Shown: positions 1-8,501, numbered from the stretch's first letter. The stretch is 64,000 nt of DNA from Roseivirga ehrenbergii (GCF_001593005.1 NZ_LQZQ01000045.1:620001-684000), one strand, 5' to 3'. Program-made: numbers and translations. Notes: generated by a model not told the origin, from the letters alone.

Positions 1-614
1 TTATAGAGCTTAGAAATTAAGCCAATACTATCGGCATAAACTTCTCGTCTTATATCTCTAAATGTAATTCCATCCTCGTCATTTTCATGCTCTATGGTCA
101 TGGTAGAAGTAGTCTCTAAGTCATTATTCACCGCTATATTGGTAAGAACTCCAAAATTCAAGATTTTAAACTGATCGACTGCTTTAGTATTAAAGATATT
201 TCCATCCCAAACACGACCTGTTTGAGAAGGGAAAACCATTTTAACCACAGAAATATTGTTCTCGATCGAAACGGCCCTATCCTTTTCTACCCGAGCCGTC
301 CACACCGAATCTAATGCCCACGGTTGAGTATCGTTGTCGCGGGTTAAACGATGAATAATTCTAGATTCCTCTCCTTGGCTATTGACAAAAGACTCATGAA
401 CCTCTTCTCTCAATTGGTACACAAGTGTGTCGCTGATATCTACTGCTGAATACCTGATTTCGCGTACATTATATTCGCGATACTTATTCTCCACCATAAA
501 GAAATAACTCTTTCCTTGATCGGCATCCAGTGCAGGAATTGGGTCTTCACCTGTTTGGCAAGATGAAAGTGCAAGAATGACAATGAAAAAGGATAAGCAG
601 GCTTTTTTCCACAT
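1..614 (-). CDS. Putative lipoprotein, 3' end outside window
   Basis: Reading the minus strand from the ATG at 612-614 gives an open frame of 204 codons that leaves the window without a stop. The protein starts MWKKACLSFFIVILALSSC, a lipoprotein signal with the lipobox Cys at residue 19, so it is probably anchored in the periplasm or outer membrane. The rest is hydrophilic, rich in Asp, Glu and Val, with no motif I recognise and no further membrane segment. It lies upstream, on the same strand, of nothing else visible; a strong terminator at 662-704 separates it from the thioredoxin pair. Function unknown. Confidence 0.75.
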   Translation of the reverse strand, partial: MWKKACLSFFIVILALSSCQTGEDPIPALDADQGKSYFFMVENKYREYNVREIRYSAVDISDTLVYQLREEVHESFVNSQGEESRIIHRLTRDNDTQPWALDSVWTARVEKDRAVSIENNISVVKMVFPSQTGRVWDGNIFNTKAVDQFKILNFGVLTNIAVNNDLETTSTMTIEHENDEDGITFRDIRREVYADSIGLISKLY

Positions 615-661
615 AGGACAAATATAGAACTTCAAAACAAACGAAATATCAATCGATACAT

Positions 662-704
662 TATAAAAAAAGTGGTACTGCAAATAATATTGCACTACCA
701 CTTT
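662..704 (-). terminator. Rho-independent terminator after the thioredoxin pair
   Basis: On the minus strand a long hairpin (arms AAAGTGGTAGTGCAA and TTGCAGTACCACTTT, loop TATTAT, one mismatch) is followed by a run of T. It lies 29 bp past the stop of the 733-975 gene and fits a terminator for the two-gene thioredoxin unit. Confidence 0.8.
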
Positions 705-732
705 CATTCTTTGACCAAACAAATATAAGGGT

Positions 733-975
733 TTAACTAATAGATGTTCTCACTTTTTGAGTGTATTCACGCAGGGCTGTTTTAAAATCAATCCCATTTT
801 TTTCCATTTTCTCTAAAATAAAAATGGCCGCAAACACATGTGTAAGTTGCTCACCCTCATCATCTCCTTGAATTTCTATGGCTGGTTTCTGCTCTTCCAT
901 CAAAGCTTCTTCAGTCGCTTTTAAATCTTCTAAGGCGACTTCCTCAACTAATTTTTTTATTACCGGAATCTTCAT
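733..975 (-). CDS. Small conserved Bacteroidota protein next to thioredoxin (DUF6952-like)
   Basis: An 80-residue acidic cytoplasmic protein beginning MKIPVIKKLVEE, with no signal peptide or membrane segment and no Cys. It starts 1 bp after the stop of the thioredoxin gene, so the two are surely co-transcribed. From memory, Bacteroidota genomes often carry a small protein of this type directly behind a thioredoxin, and I believe it is listed as DUF6952; that name is recall, not a search result. The helical Glu/Lys-rich make-up suggests a partner or client-binding protein of the thioredoxin, which is inference from position only. Confidence 0.75.
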   Translation of the reverse strand: MKIPVIKKLVEEVALEDLKATEEALMEEQKPAIEIQGDDEGEQLTHVFAAIFILEKMEKNGIDFKTALREYTQKVRTSIS

Positions 976-976
976 T

Positions 977-1294
977 TCAATTCAATTTCGAAATCATTTC
1001 TACTACTTGATCTTCTTTATTCGAAGCGATGGTTTCTACCAACTCACCATTCTTAAAAATAGCGAAAGTAGGTAAATTAGATACTTTACCTAGGTTACGA
1101 GCAATTGGGCTTTCTTCGGCATCTACATCCAAGAATTTAATACCATCAAAACGCTCATCTGCTGATAGTCTTTTGAATTTCGGAGAAAACAATCTGCAGC
1201 TACCACACCAGCCAGCAAAATACTTTACTACCACTTTCTCATTTTCTTGAATTTCCTTTTCAAAACTCGTGTCGTTTACTAATACAACTGCCAT
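977..1294 (-). CDS. Thioredoxin-family protein
   Basis: 105 residues, the usual length of a cytoplasmic thioredoxin. The active-site motif is WCGSC (residues about 29-33), preceded by the beta strand VVVKYFAGW, and the cis-Pro loop is present as NLPTFAIFKNGE. It should act as a thiol-disulfide oxidoreductase or thiol-based stress protein. The CGSC dipeptide differs from the CGPC of canonical TrxA, which usually shifts redox potential, so it may be a specialised paralog. No signal peptide is seen. It is the first gene of a two-gene unit with the DUF6952-like gene 1 bp downstream, ended by the hairpin at 662-704. Confidence 0.9.
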   Translation of the reverse strand: MAVVLVNDTSFEKEIQENEKVVVKYFAGWCGSCRLFSPKFKRLSADERFDGIKFLDVDAEESPIARNLGKVSNLPTFAIFKNGELVETIASNKEDQVVEMISKLN

Positions 1295-1401
1295 TTGATA
1301 TATTGTTCTTTGTTAAATATGCTTAAAAATCGAATTCTATTGCTGTCTCTGCAAAGTAATCAGAAGCTTTAAAATTGTATGCAAAACAGCATTAATTCTA
1401 T

Positions 1402-1409
1402 TAGTTTTG
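1402..1409 (+). promoter_or_regulatory. Candidate -7 element (TAGTTTTG) for the TrpF-like gene
   Basis: TAGTTTTG matches the Bacteroidota -7 consensus TAnnTTTG and lies 51 bp before the ATG at 1461. No convincing TTTG is present at the -33 spacing (an ATTG lies somewhat further upstream), so this is a single-box call. Confidence 0.4.
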
Positions 1410-1460
1410 CCAGCATTCCGAATTCAAACAATCAATTGATTATAGAAAAACTCAATAGGC

Positions 1461-2060
1461 ATGGCATTAAGAACTTTTGTAAAAGTAAGCGGTATAAATA
1501 ACCTGAGCGATGCTCGCTATTGTGCAGGCATGGAAGTAAATCAGCTTGGATTTGAAATTGAAGAGAGCGCATCTAATTACACTGATATTCAGAAATATAA
1601 AGAGATTACTGAATGGCTTTCTGGTGTAGAATATGTAGGTGAAATATCCTCAGCCGATAGTGTTATAAAAGTAGTAATTGAAGGTTATCAGTTAAACGCC
1701 ATCCAAGTTGAACATATTGAACATATTAATGAAGCATTAGAAACGGGATTGGCAGTAAGCTTTTTAGCTCATGATATAGATTCGGTAAAAGCAGCTTGGG
1801 AAGCTTCAGGTGAAAAGTTAGCCTATGTGCTCCTCGATGCTTCTGAAATTGATCAAGACAGGCTTAAAAGCTTATCCAAAGACATTCCCGTAGTATTGGC
1901 CTCTGGATTTACAGCAGAAACCGTAACAGAATTGGCTAAAAGTGACCTGAAAGGAATATCCATTCAGGGAGGAAATGAAATAAGACCAGGCTATAAAGAC
2001 TTTGATGAAATGGCTGATATCTTAGAGACCCTTGAGATTGACGACCTTGCCGATGAGTAG
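1461..2060 (+). CDS. TrpF-like (phosphoribosylanthranilate isomerase-fold) protein without the catalytic Cys
   Basis: 199 residues, TIM-barrel length for TrpF. The N-terminus FVKVSGINNLSDARYCAG lines up with the TrpF signature VKICGIT..EDA, but the general-base Cys is a Ser (S10) here. The middle LLDAS keeps the Asp of the general-acid strand (TrpF LLDS), while the GGTG phosphate-binding loop is missing. The C-terminal part GISIQGGNE..PGYKDFD matches TrpF's DVSSGVE..PGxKD. So the fold and ligand end are kept but the isomerase chemistry is probably lost or changed. No other trp gene lies nearby, which also argues against a role in tryptophan synthesis. The true function is unknown; it could bind a phosphorylated ligand. 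Confidence 0.75.
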   Translation: MALRTFVKVSGINNLSDARYCAGMEVNQLGFEIEESASNYTDIQKYKEITEWLSGVEYVGEISSADSVIKVVIEGYQLNAIQVEHIEHINEALETGLAVSFLAHDIDSVKAAWEASGEKLAYVLLDASEIDQDRLKSLSKDIPVVLASGFTAETVTELAKSDLKGISIQGGNEIRPGYKDFDEMADILETLEIDDLADE

Positions 2061-2119
2061 TTTCCTTTACTAAACGCTAAAAAACTTTTTCTATATTGGC
2101 TTGAAATAATAATCAGACC

Positions 2120-2647
2120 ATGAAAAATTTTTTACTCGTTGCCTTATTCATTTTTTGCTTTTCAGGATGTTCCTCCGAGCAGTCAACTACTGAAGTACAA
2201 GTTGTAGAAGAAACCCCTTCTACCACCTTTATTCTTGTTCGTCATGCTGAAAAAGGAACGGATGACCCACGCGACCCATCATTAAATGAAGAAGGTAAGT
2301 TAAGGGCTGAAAAGCTACATCACATGCTATCATCGGCTGAAGTTACAGCGATCTATTCCTCACCTTATAAAAGAACCAGAGAAACAGTAGTTCCTCTAGC
2401 CTCCCAACTTGGACTTGAAATTCAAGAATATAACCCTAGCCAAAATAGTTTTGCTGATGATATAGTAAAGAACTACAAAGGAAAAACTGTTTTAGTGTCT
2501 GGTCATTCTAACACTGTTCCTAGTCTAGTCAATTATCTTTTAGGCGAAAAGAAGTTCGAACAGCTGGATGAAAGTGAATACAGTAAAATATTCATTGTTA
2601 CAGTTGACACAGTAGGAAAAGCCAGAGTAATGGTTTTGAATTATTAA
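2120..2647 (+). CDS. Lipoprotein histidine phosphatase (SixA/phosphoglycerate-mutase family)
   Basis: 175 residues. A lipoprotein signal (MKNFLLVALFIFCFSGC) precedes a short linker and a histidine-phosphatase domain. The catalytic RHA motif is LVRHAEKG at about residues 40-47, a second basic site is YSSPYKRTRET, and the second catalytic His is in VSGHSNTVP. It removes phosphate from a small molecule or protein in the periplasm; the substrate cannot be read from the sequence. Compact size and single domain resemble SixA more than glycolytic mutases. The stop overlaps by 4 bp the stop of the convergent flippase gene, so the two transcripts collide here. Confidence 0.85.
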   Translation: MKNFLLVALFIFCFSGCSSEQSTTEVQVVEETPSTTFILVRHAEKGTDDPRDPSLNEEGKLRAEKLHHMLSSAEVTAIYSSPYKRTRETVVPLASQLGLEIQEYNPSQNSFADDIVKNYKGKTVLVSGHSNTVPSLVNYLLGEKKFEQLDESEYSKIFIVTVDTVGKARVMVLNY

Positions 2648-3546
2648 TTGCCTTTGCTTTTTGCCTCAATAGATTTTACCTGACGCAAGTAAATTAGTCC
2701 AATGAGCGAGCTAAATAGCGTTATCAGGAAAAATAGCGAGGCAAAAGCCAATGCCGCATTCTTATCTAAGTTAAAGAGATCAGGAGCGGCTCCCAAAACC
2801 ATTAGGCCTTCTCGTACACCAAGCCCACCGGGTAATGATATGGGAAATGCGGCAGCTACAGAGGAAGTCAAAAAGAGCGTGAAGTAGTCTAAATAACCAT
2901 CGGTAACGCTCAGACTTTTCAACATGAAAAACGCACATAGCACCTGCAATAATTGCGAAATTAAAGCCTGTAGATTCGTAATATGGTTTACCTTCTTAAA
3001 GGTTGGGAAAAGAAAATAAACAAGAAGGTAATAGCAAGGATAAGCGATAATCAGTCCCACCCAAATGAGAAATCCGTAGCCTTCCATTAATCCATAGGCC
3101 TCTCCGCCAATAAGGGCCATCAGAAAAGTTAAGAAACCAAGTGCTACTACCCCACTGATACGATCGAGAAGTGTAGCTGCAATTAGGCCTTTAACGGGTG
3201 ATTTAAAACGTTTATTGAGCAAGTACACTTTATAGCCATCTCCCCCAATTCCTCCGGGGAAAACCTGATTATAGAGCATTCCCACATAATATAACTTGAG
3301 GTTAAATTGGGTATTTAAATCAAGTTGAATAGCGCGAAAGAAATGATTGAGCCTAAATGCCGCTATTAGTTTGGATAAGTTAAATGCTAAAACGGCCAAA
3401 ACAAGCCAGCCAATATCCACCCCTAAAAGTCGGTTCTTATACTCTTCTAAGTCGATTTCGCCAATTACAAAGTAAATAGCAACTACGGCTATCACCAATT
3501 GGGCGGCTAGCTTAAGCCATTTATTACGCTTCTGCTTGTCCAACAA
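2644..3546 (-). CDS. Flippase-like membrane protein (LPG synthase TM / AglD family)
   Basis: 300 residues with about eight hydrophobic segments, the first starting near residue 10 (LAAQLVIAVVAIYFV). Motifs typical of the UPF0104/lysylphosphatidylglycerol-synthase transmembrane family are present: FPGGIGGDGYKVYLL with a conserved Gly-rich loop, and a C-terminal PGGLGVREGLMVL. Such proteins sit in the inner membrane and are linked to lipid-carried sugar transfer or flipping. It overlaps the 3' end of the glycosyltransferase gene by 23 bp, so both are made together and probably act on one lipid-linked sugar. The exact product is unknown. It lacks the soluble synthetase domain of MprF. Confidence 0.8.
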   Translation of the reverse strand: MLDKQKRNKWLKLAAQLVIAVVAIYFVIGEIDLEEYKNRLLGVDIGWLVLAVLAFNLSKLIAAFRLNHFFRAIQLDLNTQFNLKLYYVGMLYNQVFPGGIGGDGYKVYLLNKRFKSPVKGLIAATLLDRISGVVALGFLTFLMALIGGEAYGLMEGYGFLIWVGLIIAYPCYYLLVYFLFPTFKKVNHITNLQALISQLLQVLCAFFMLKSLSVTDGYLDYFTLFLTSSVAAAFPISLPGGLGVREGLMVLGAAPDLFNLDKNAALAFASLFFLITLFSSLIGLIYLRQVKSIEAKSKGN

Positions 3547-4468
3547 AGACTTCTTTTAAACGATAGACTTTCTTGTCTTGCGACTCATAATAGGTGCGCA
3601 TCATCAGTTCAGCAATTATTCCTACAGTTATAAACTGTATACCGCCAAGTAATAGAATGGCTCCTAACAACAATAATGGCCTGCCCCAAATATCTTCACC
3701 GTAACCAAACTTTACCACCAGTAGATAAATATTAATTAGCATACCAATACTGAAAGTCAAAATTCCTAAACCACCAAAAAGGTGCATTGGCTTTCTGAAG
3801 TACTTTTGGAAGAAGATCATCAACATCAAATCGGCCATTACTTTGAATGTTCGATTGATACCGTATTTAGATTCTCCGTGAATTCGTGCGTGGTGATTTA
3901 CATTTACCTCGGTCATTTTAGCGCCTTGAAGTTTAGCTAAAACAGGGATAAAGCGGTGTAATTCACCATAAAGACCAAGGTTTTTGGCGATGTCCTTTTT
4001 ATAAATTCTTAATGAACAACCATAATCTGAAAGACGAACATCCGTCAGGTTTCGGATCATCCAGTTGGCTATTTTACTCGGAAACTTACGCAACACAAAA
4101 CCATCTTGACGATTGGCACGCACACCAGCCACTACATCAAATTCACCTTCTTCTAGTTTGGCAAGCATGGTAGGAATATCAGCAGGGTCGTTTTGCAAAT
4201 CACCATCCATGGTTACGATGTATTCGCCTTGTGCCATATCAATACCAGCAGACATGGCAGTACTTTGACCATGGTTCTTATTGAAAATCAAAAGCTTGGT
4301 GCGATTGTTTGCAAAAGATTTGATGTTTTTTACGGTATCATCAGTAGAACCGTCATCTACTAAAATCAACTCGTAATCAATGCCTTCTAGGGCTTCGTAT
4401 TCTTTCTGACAAAGGGGAATAACATTGTCTTCTTCGTTGTAAACCGTAACAACTACCGATAGCTTCAT
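3524..4468 (-). CDS. Polyprenyl-phosphate glycosyltransferase, family GT2 (DPM1/GtrB-like)
   Basis: The start is placed at the ATG at 4466-4468 (MKLSVVVTVYNEEDN), because GT2 proteins begin just before this strand; an upstream ATG would add 12 residues. The GT-A domain shows the nucleotide-sugar site LVDDGSTDDT and the metal-binding DxD in TMDGDLQND, followed by about two C-terminal membrane spans. This layout is that of enzymes that transfer a sugar from UDP or GDP to undecaprenyl phosphate at the inner membrane. The adjoining flippase-like gene, overlapping by 23 bp, fits moving the product across the membrane. The sugar is not predictable. Confidence 0.85.
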   Translation of the reverse strand: MKLSVVVTVYNEEDNVIPLCQKEYEALEGIDYELILVDDGSTDDTVKNIKSFANNRTKLLIFNKNHGQSTAMSAGIDMAQGEYIVTMDGDLQNDPADIPTMLAKLEEGEFDVVAGVRANRQDGFVLRKFPSKIANWMIRNLTDVRLSDYGCSLRIYKKDIAKNLGLYGELHRFIPVLAKLQGAKMTEVNVNHHARIHGESKYGINRTFKVMADLMLMIFFQKYFRKPMHLFGGLGILTFSIGMLINIYLLVVKFGYGEDIWGRPLLLLGAILLLGGIQFITVGIIAELMMRTYYESQDKKVYRLKEVFVGQAEA

Positions 4469-4544
4469 AGTGTATTTTTCTGCTTGCAAAATAAATGCTT
4501 TCAATCTTGAATACCTAACAGGACGTTAAGAGACTGAAAATGGT

Positions 4545-4916
4545 TCAAATCCATTCCTGATCGTTGTGTGTACGCTCATGCTGCACTTCACCCGTATGTT
4601 GTGTAGCGGCAGGTTCAAAAAGCATTACCCAAACCTCTTCTCCGTTTTCTGTGCGTGGGTTGTGCTCTACTCCTTTCGGAACAACAATCATTTCACCTTC
4701 ATTGATCGTTTCTGTTCTATCTCTAAACTCCATGATCAAAGTGCCCTTCCACACCAAAAACATTTCGTCTTCGTTTTCATGGCTGTGCCAAACAAAATCA
4801 TCCTTCAGTTTGGCCAATTTAACTAATTGACCATTGAGCTCTCCTATTATTTTGGGGATCCAATGGGCTGAAAACTTGGAGAACTTCTCTGAAATATTGG
4901 CTTTAGTATTTTCCAT
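4545..4916 (-). CDS. Single-domain cupin protein
   Basis: 123 residues, one cupin barrel. The two cupin motifs are visible: WHSHENEDEMFLVWKGTL (metal-binding His, His, Glu) and the later VPKGVEHNPRTENGEEV with the last His. A metal ion and a small ligand are therefore expected. The protein is cytoplasmic. Members of this family are often sugar or amino-acid metabolism helpers or isomerases, but nothing here fixes a substrate. It lies 40 bp from the glycosyltransferase start and 18 bp behind the cyclase gene, all on one strand, so a four-gene transcript from the cyclase is possible. Confidence 0.85.
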   Translation of the reverse strand: MENTKANISEKFSKFSAHWIPKIIGELNGQLVKLAKLKDDFVWHSHENEDEMFLVWKGTLIMEFRDRTETINEGEMIVVPKGVEHNPRTENGEEVWVMLFEPAATQHTGEVQHERTHNDQEWI

Positions 4917-4933
4917 AAGTTGATAGTGGCTTT

Positions 4934-5980
4934 TTAGGCCCTTTCTAGTGAGTAAACTTTTATCAGTTCATGCTTACCTCTCAATTCTTCTTCGCCAAGC
5001 AATTCTGGCTTAAAACCTGTCTGATGTCGGATTTTATTATAGTAGCATTCTGAAACCAATAAAAGGCGATCGTATTGATTACATTTCTCTTGTATCCGAG
5101 ATGTGATGTTCATGGTATCTCCATGATATGCGATTTCTCTTTTAATTTCACCGACTTCAGCCACACTAACTTCCCCCTCGTTGATGCCCGCTTTAAAAAC
5201 AGGCACAAGTCCATATTTGGCCATATAATTGGCTTCACGTTTTTTTAGTTGATCTTGAAAAGCCCAAAAAGCCTTTAAACAAACTAAGTAGTCCATCGAA
5301 GGTGTCGACTTCCAACTTAGCACCACCTCATCGCCTACGTATTGGTAGACTTCAGCACCATATTCATGAATGGCTTGTAAATCGAAAAAACAATCCTGTA
5401 TAAACTGACTATATCGAATGTGCCCAAGAGTTTCGGCTATAGTGGTAGAACTCTTGAGGTCGATAAACATGAATACTCGATTTTCCACTCGGGGAGTATA
5501 AAAGTCGCCTCTCAGTAATTTCCATAAATTACCATCGCCCAACGAGAGATTGATTTGCCTTAACAAGGCCATGATAAAATTGACAAAGATGGAGTAAAAA
5601 AAGGCCAAGATTGCCGAAGGGTTGCTTATAAACTGCCAAAAATCAACAGGCTCATGAAAGCCAAACGTAAATTTGATCATGAAATAAGCCATTATAAACA
5701 TAATGGACATAATGACCACATTACTCACCAAACCAAAAAGCTCTAATCTCCACAGAGGAATCCTTCGATATAAATAGCGCTCAATTTTAATTTGGGTTAA
5801 GCCAAACATAATACCAGCCAAAGGCCCAAATATGATCACTAAACGTAAAGCTTGAACTGGCTCAGTAGTAGTCGGAATATTCAGAGTTACACCATAGCTG
5901 CGCATTACTACCCAAAAAATAATAGCTATGACCCAACCAATAATGTAATCTCGTAATATCCTTAGATTTCTTTTCTTCAT
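4934..5980 (-). CDS. Membrane-bound class III adenylate/guanylate cyclase
   Basis: 348 residues: about four membrane segments in residues 10-140, then a class III cyclase domain from about 165. Metal-binding Asp residues are D174 in FMFIDLKSST and D217 in YQYVGDEVV; the transition-state Asn and Arg are N291 and R295 in HGDTMNITSRIQ. All catalytic positions are thus present, so the protein should make a cyclic nucleotide from ATP or GTP. There is no HAMP or sensory extracytoplasmic loop of note; the membrane part itself may be the regulator. Proteins with this four-helix head are frequent in Bacteroidota. Substrate choice (cAMP versus cGMP) is not settled. Confidence 0.85.
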   Translation of the reverse strand: MKKRNLRILRDYIIGWVIAIIFWVVMRSYGVTLNIPTTTEPVQALRLVIIFGPLAGIMFGLTQIKIERYLYRRIPLWRLELFGLVSNVVIMSIMFIMAYFMIKFTFGFHEPVDFWQFISNPSAILAFFYSIFVNFIMALLRQINLSLGDGNLWKLLRGDFYTPRVENRVFMFIDLKSSTTIAETLGHIRYSQFIQDCFFDLQAIHEYGAEVYQYVGDEVVLSWKSTPSMDYLVCLKAFWAFQDQLKKREANYMAKYGLVPVFKAGINEGEVSVAEVGEIKREIAYHGDTMNITSRIQEKCNQYDRLLLVSECYYNKIRHQTGFKPELLGEEELRGKHELIKVYSLERA

Positions 5981-6161
5981 GCGAACTGTTAATACGGCTC
6001 TAAGTTATATCAGATATATTTAAAGGCAATTTTTGAGTCAATTCAAATTCCCAGATTGGTAGAAAACATTAGGATTGATTGGAGCTTACGGAATTTATAG
6101 TGCATAAATCGAATATGGATTGCACATTTTCTTAAAGTAAAGTATTAGAACGAATATTTAA

Positions 6162-6169
6162 TATCTTTG
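6162..6169 (+). promoter_or_regulatory. Candidate -7 element (TATCTTTG) close to the Bax-like gene start
   Basis: TATCTTTG fits TAnnTTTG exactly but ends only 4 bp before the ATG at 6174. If used, transcription would start at or after that ATG, which points to a leaderless message or a later start (an in-frame TTG lies at codon 10). No TTTG is present at -33. Confidence 0.35.
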
Positions 6170-6173
6170 GCCC

Positions 6174-7022
6174 ATGCCTCAAAGCTACAAAAGGTATAAC
6201 TTGAAGACACCACTTCCGTTTAGCATATTGCTCTGTTCTCTGATTTTCTCTTGCTCAACACCAGAGGTTTCTAATACCGTTACCTTAGAAGTAAAGCATA
6301 TAGAACTACAAAGCCCCGATGACATCCTTCCTCTGAAAGATTCCCTAGTGGCTCCCCTATTGTATTCCCACATCAAAGGTATAGACACACTTGATGTGAG
6401 TGAGAAAAAGAAGAAGTTTATTTCTGCAGTTCTTCCAGCGGTTTTAGTGGCAAGATATAGAATTGAACAGAACAGAAATAAGGTAAAGAACCTGCTCAAA
6501 AAAGAGAACTGGAGCGAACAGGACAGTACTTTTTATAAGCATCTGTGTTCTGAATTTGGTACCGATAACCAAACGGTTTTACTGAACCGAATGGTAACCC
6601 ACCCCAACAGTATCATTTTAGCACAAGCCATAATAGAAAGTGGATGGGGAAGTTCAAGGGTTTTTCAAGAAGCCAATAATATGTTTGGAATATGGTCATA
6701 TAGCCCGAATGAGCCTAGAATAGCAGCCAAATTTCAAAGAGATGGTGAAACAATCTACCTGCGCAAGTATGCAGATTTTGCAGATTCTATTGAAGATTAT
6801 TTAAAGACAGTTGCAAGAGTGAATGCTTATCGTGAATTTAGAGCAGCAAGACTTGTTACCTCAGACCCATTTAAGTTAATATCCCATCTGTCTCATTATT
6901 CCGAACGAAGGGAAGAGTATGTTATAGAACTCTCCGCTATGATTCGGTTTAATGAACTAACAAAGTTCGACAACTATACAATCGACCCTTCTTACATCAA
7001 TTTAAGCGGCAGTATTCAATGA
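6174..7022 (+). CDS. Bax-like glucosaminidase (GH73-type) lipoprotein
   Basis: 282 residues. The N-terminus carries a lipoprotein signal (PFSILLCSLIFSCS). The catalytic region from about residue 135 contains SIILAQAIIESGWGSSRVF and NNMFGIWSY, the hallmark of the Bax / mannosyl-glycoprotein endo-N-acetylglucosaminidase group, with the catalytic Glu in IESGWG. It should cut the glycan strands of peptidoglycan in the periplasm. Its stop overlaps the start of the deacetylase gene (ATGA), so the two cell-wall/glycan enzymes are translationally coupled. A TTG at codon 10 could be the real start if the TATCTTTG box at 6162 is the promoter. Confidence 0.85.
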   Translation: MPQSYKRYNLKTPLPFSILLCSLIFSCSTPEVSNTVTLEVKHIELQSPDDILPLKDSLVAPLLYSHIKGIDTLDVSEKKKKFISAVLPAVLVARYRIEQNRNKVKNLLKKENWSEQDSTFYKHLCSEFGTDNQTVLLNRMVTHPNSIILAQAIIESGWGSSRVFQEANNMFGIWSYSPNEPRIAAKFQRDGETIYLRKYADFADSIEDYLKTVARVNAYREFRAARLVTSDPFKLISHLSHYSERREEYVIELSAMIRFNELTKFDNYTIDPSYINLSGSIQ

Positions 7023-8059
7023 AATACCTTTTAACCTCAACCCTACTTCTAATAACCAGCCTAAGCATTTTAGCACAAGAAAACATTCAGCATGAAGTCA
7101 CTTCTTTGGTGTATCACAGGTTTGGAGACGACCGATTTCCATCTACTAATATTGCCACAGCAACATTTGAAGAGCATTTGAAATTCTTGAAAGCCCAAGG
7201 TTATACTTCTCTCACCATTTCCGAGGTGGTAGACGAAGTAAATGACAGCACAGCTGCTAAACGAAAGTTGGTAGCCATTACTATTGACGATGGTTATAAA
7301 AGCTTTTTCGAAAACGGACTTCCACTGCTAAAGAAATATGGCTTTAAGGCTACCCTCTTTGTCAACACAAAATCAATAGGTTATACCGATTACATGTCAT
7401 GGGAAGATATTCGTGAAGCACAAAAGGCAGGTGTTGAAATTGGAAACCACAGCCACAGCCACCCTTTCTTTTTAAGCGTTTCCGAACGAACACGAAATAG
7501 CTTTTTCAAAAGCGAAGTGCAGGAGAGTCAAGACCTGATGAAATCCAACCTCAACTTTACGCCTAAAGTTTTTGCATACCCTTATGGTGAACATGACGAA
7601 GAAATGAAGATTGCATTATCTGAAATGGGTTTCAAAGGTGCTGTTGCTCAAAATTCTGGAGTAATCACAGAATACTCCGATGTGTTTCAATTCCCTAGGT
7701 TTCCCATGTCAGAGTCTTACGGAGATGTAGATCAGTTTAAGGACAAGATGAAAATGAAAGGATTAGCAGTAACCAATGCCGAAGCCATTTCTACGGGGTA
7801 TAGTGGCAGTACCGAAAAGCCTAAAATACTTATCGAATTTAAAGAGAATGGCCTTTTTGTGGAATCCATGCAATGCTTTGTGCAAGGCAGTAAATGCGCT
7901 AAATCCATGAGAATTACCCGTGACGGAAATGTAGCACTATCTATCCGTCCGCAAACAGATTTAAAAGCCCGAAGAACTTTATTTACCATTACAATTCCCG
8001 ACTCTAAAGGCAATTGGCATTGGTACAGCTATTTATGGGTAAATCCAGAAATTCAATAA
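7019..8059 (+). CDS. Secreted polysaccharide deacetylase (NodB homology)
   Basis: 346 residues with a cleavable signal peptide (MKYLLTSTLLLITSLSILA). The NodB domain follows: TIDDGYKSF holds the catalytic Asp and the metal Asp, and EIGNHSHSHP holds the metal-binding His pair; FAYPYGEHD is motif 3. It should remove N-acetyl groups from a glycan in the periplasm. The last ~110 residues form an additional beta-rich region not seen in minimal deacetylases. Overlap of 4 bp with the Bax-like glucosaminidase suggests both act on the same peptidoglycan or exopolysaccharide. Confidence 0.9.
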   Translation: MKYLLTSTLLLITSLSILAQENIQHEVTSLVYHRFGDDRFPSTNIATATFEEHLKFLKAQGYTSLTISEVVDEVNDSTAAKRKLVAITIDDGYKSFFENGLPLLKKYGFKATLFVNTKSIGYTDYMSWEDIREAQKAGVEIGNHSHSHPFFLSVSERTRNSFFKSEVQESQDLMKSNLNFTPKVFAYPYGEHDEEMKIALSEMGFKGAVAQNSGVITEYSDVFQFPRFPMSESYGDVDQFKDKMKMKGLAVTNAEAISTGYSGSTEKPKILIEFKENGLFVESMQCFVQGSKCAKSMRITRDGNVALSIRPQTDLKARRTLFTITIPDSKGNWHWYSYLWVNPEIQ

Positions 8060-8130
8060 CTAAAGTTGCAGAGCAAACTTTCGCTATAGGGTTTTAGTTC
8101 TAATTTAAGGCGTTTCTAAACTAGTGAATT

Positions 8131-8481
8131 ATGTTAACGAATATACACCCTAAGCTTCCGATGCGCATGAAAAGTGTGACTCAGGATTTCTATATTTCTA
8201 AATTGGGTTTTACCGAATTTGGAAACTATGAGGGCTACCTAATGGTAAAAAAGGATGATATTGAAATCCATTTTTTCGAGTTTAAGGAATTGGAACCATC
8301 AGAAAATTACGGACAGGTTTATATCAGAACCAACGATATTGATGGCCTTTATCAGTCTTTCTTAGACAATAAAATTGAAATACATCCTGCAGGACATTTG
8401 CAATTAAAACCTTGGGGACAAAAAGAGTTTGCCATCCTTGATCCTGACAATAATTTGCTCACTTTTGGTCAAAGTGTTTAA
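8131..8481 (+). CDS. VOC-family protein (bleomycin-resistance/glyoxalase fold)
   Basis: 116 residues, one VOC unit pair. The pattern FYISKLGFTEFGN, DIEIHFFEF, QVYIRTNDIDGLY and FAILDPDNNLLTFGQ is typical of bleomycin-resistance-like VOC proteins; the strand HFFEF and the closing DPDNNLLTF carry likely ligand positions. It is cytoplasmic and may bind and sequester a small molecule or catalyse a metal-dependent step; the ligand is unknown. It stands alone on the plus strand and converges with the amidase gene 20 bp away. Confidence 0.8.
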   Translation: MLTNIHPKLPMRMKSVTQDFYISKLGFTEFGNYEGYLMVKKDDIEIHFFEFKELEPSENYGQVYIRTNDIDGLYQSFLDNKIEIHPAGHLQLKPWGQKEFAILDPDNNLLTFGQSV

Positions 8482-8501
8482 TCTAATACCCTAATTAGCA
8501 A

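Noticed and set aside
1461-2060. Functional phosphoribosylanthranilate isomerase (trpF)
   Set aside because: The catalytic Cys is Ser, the phosphate loop is missing and no trp operon is nearby.
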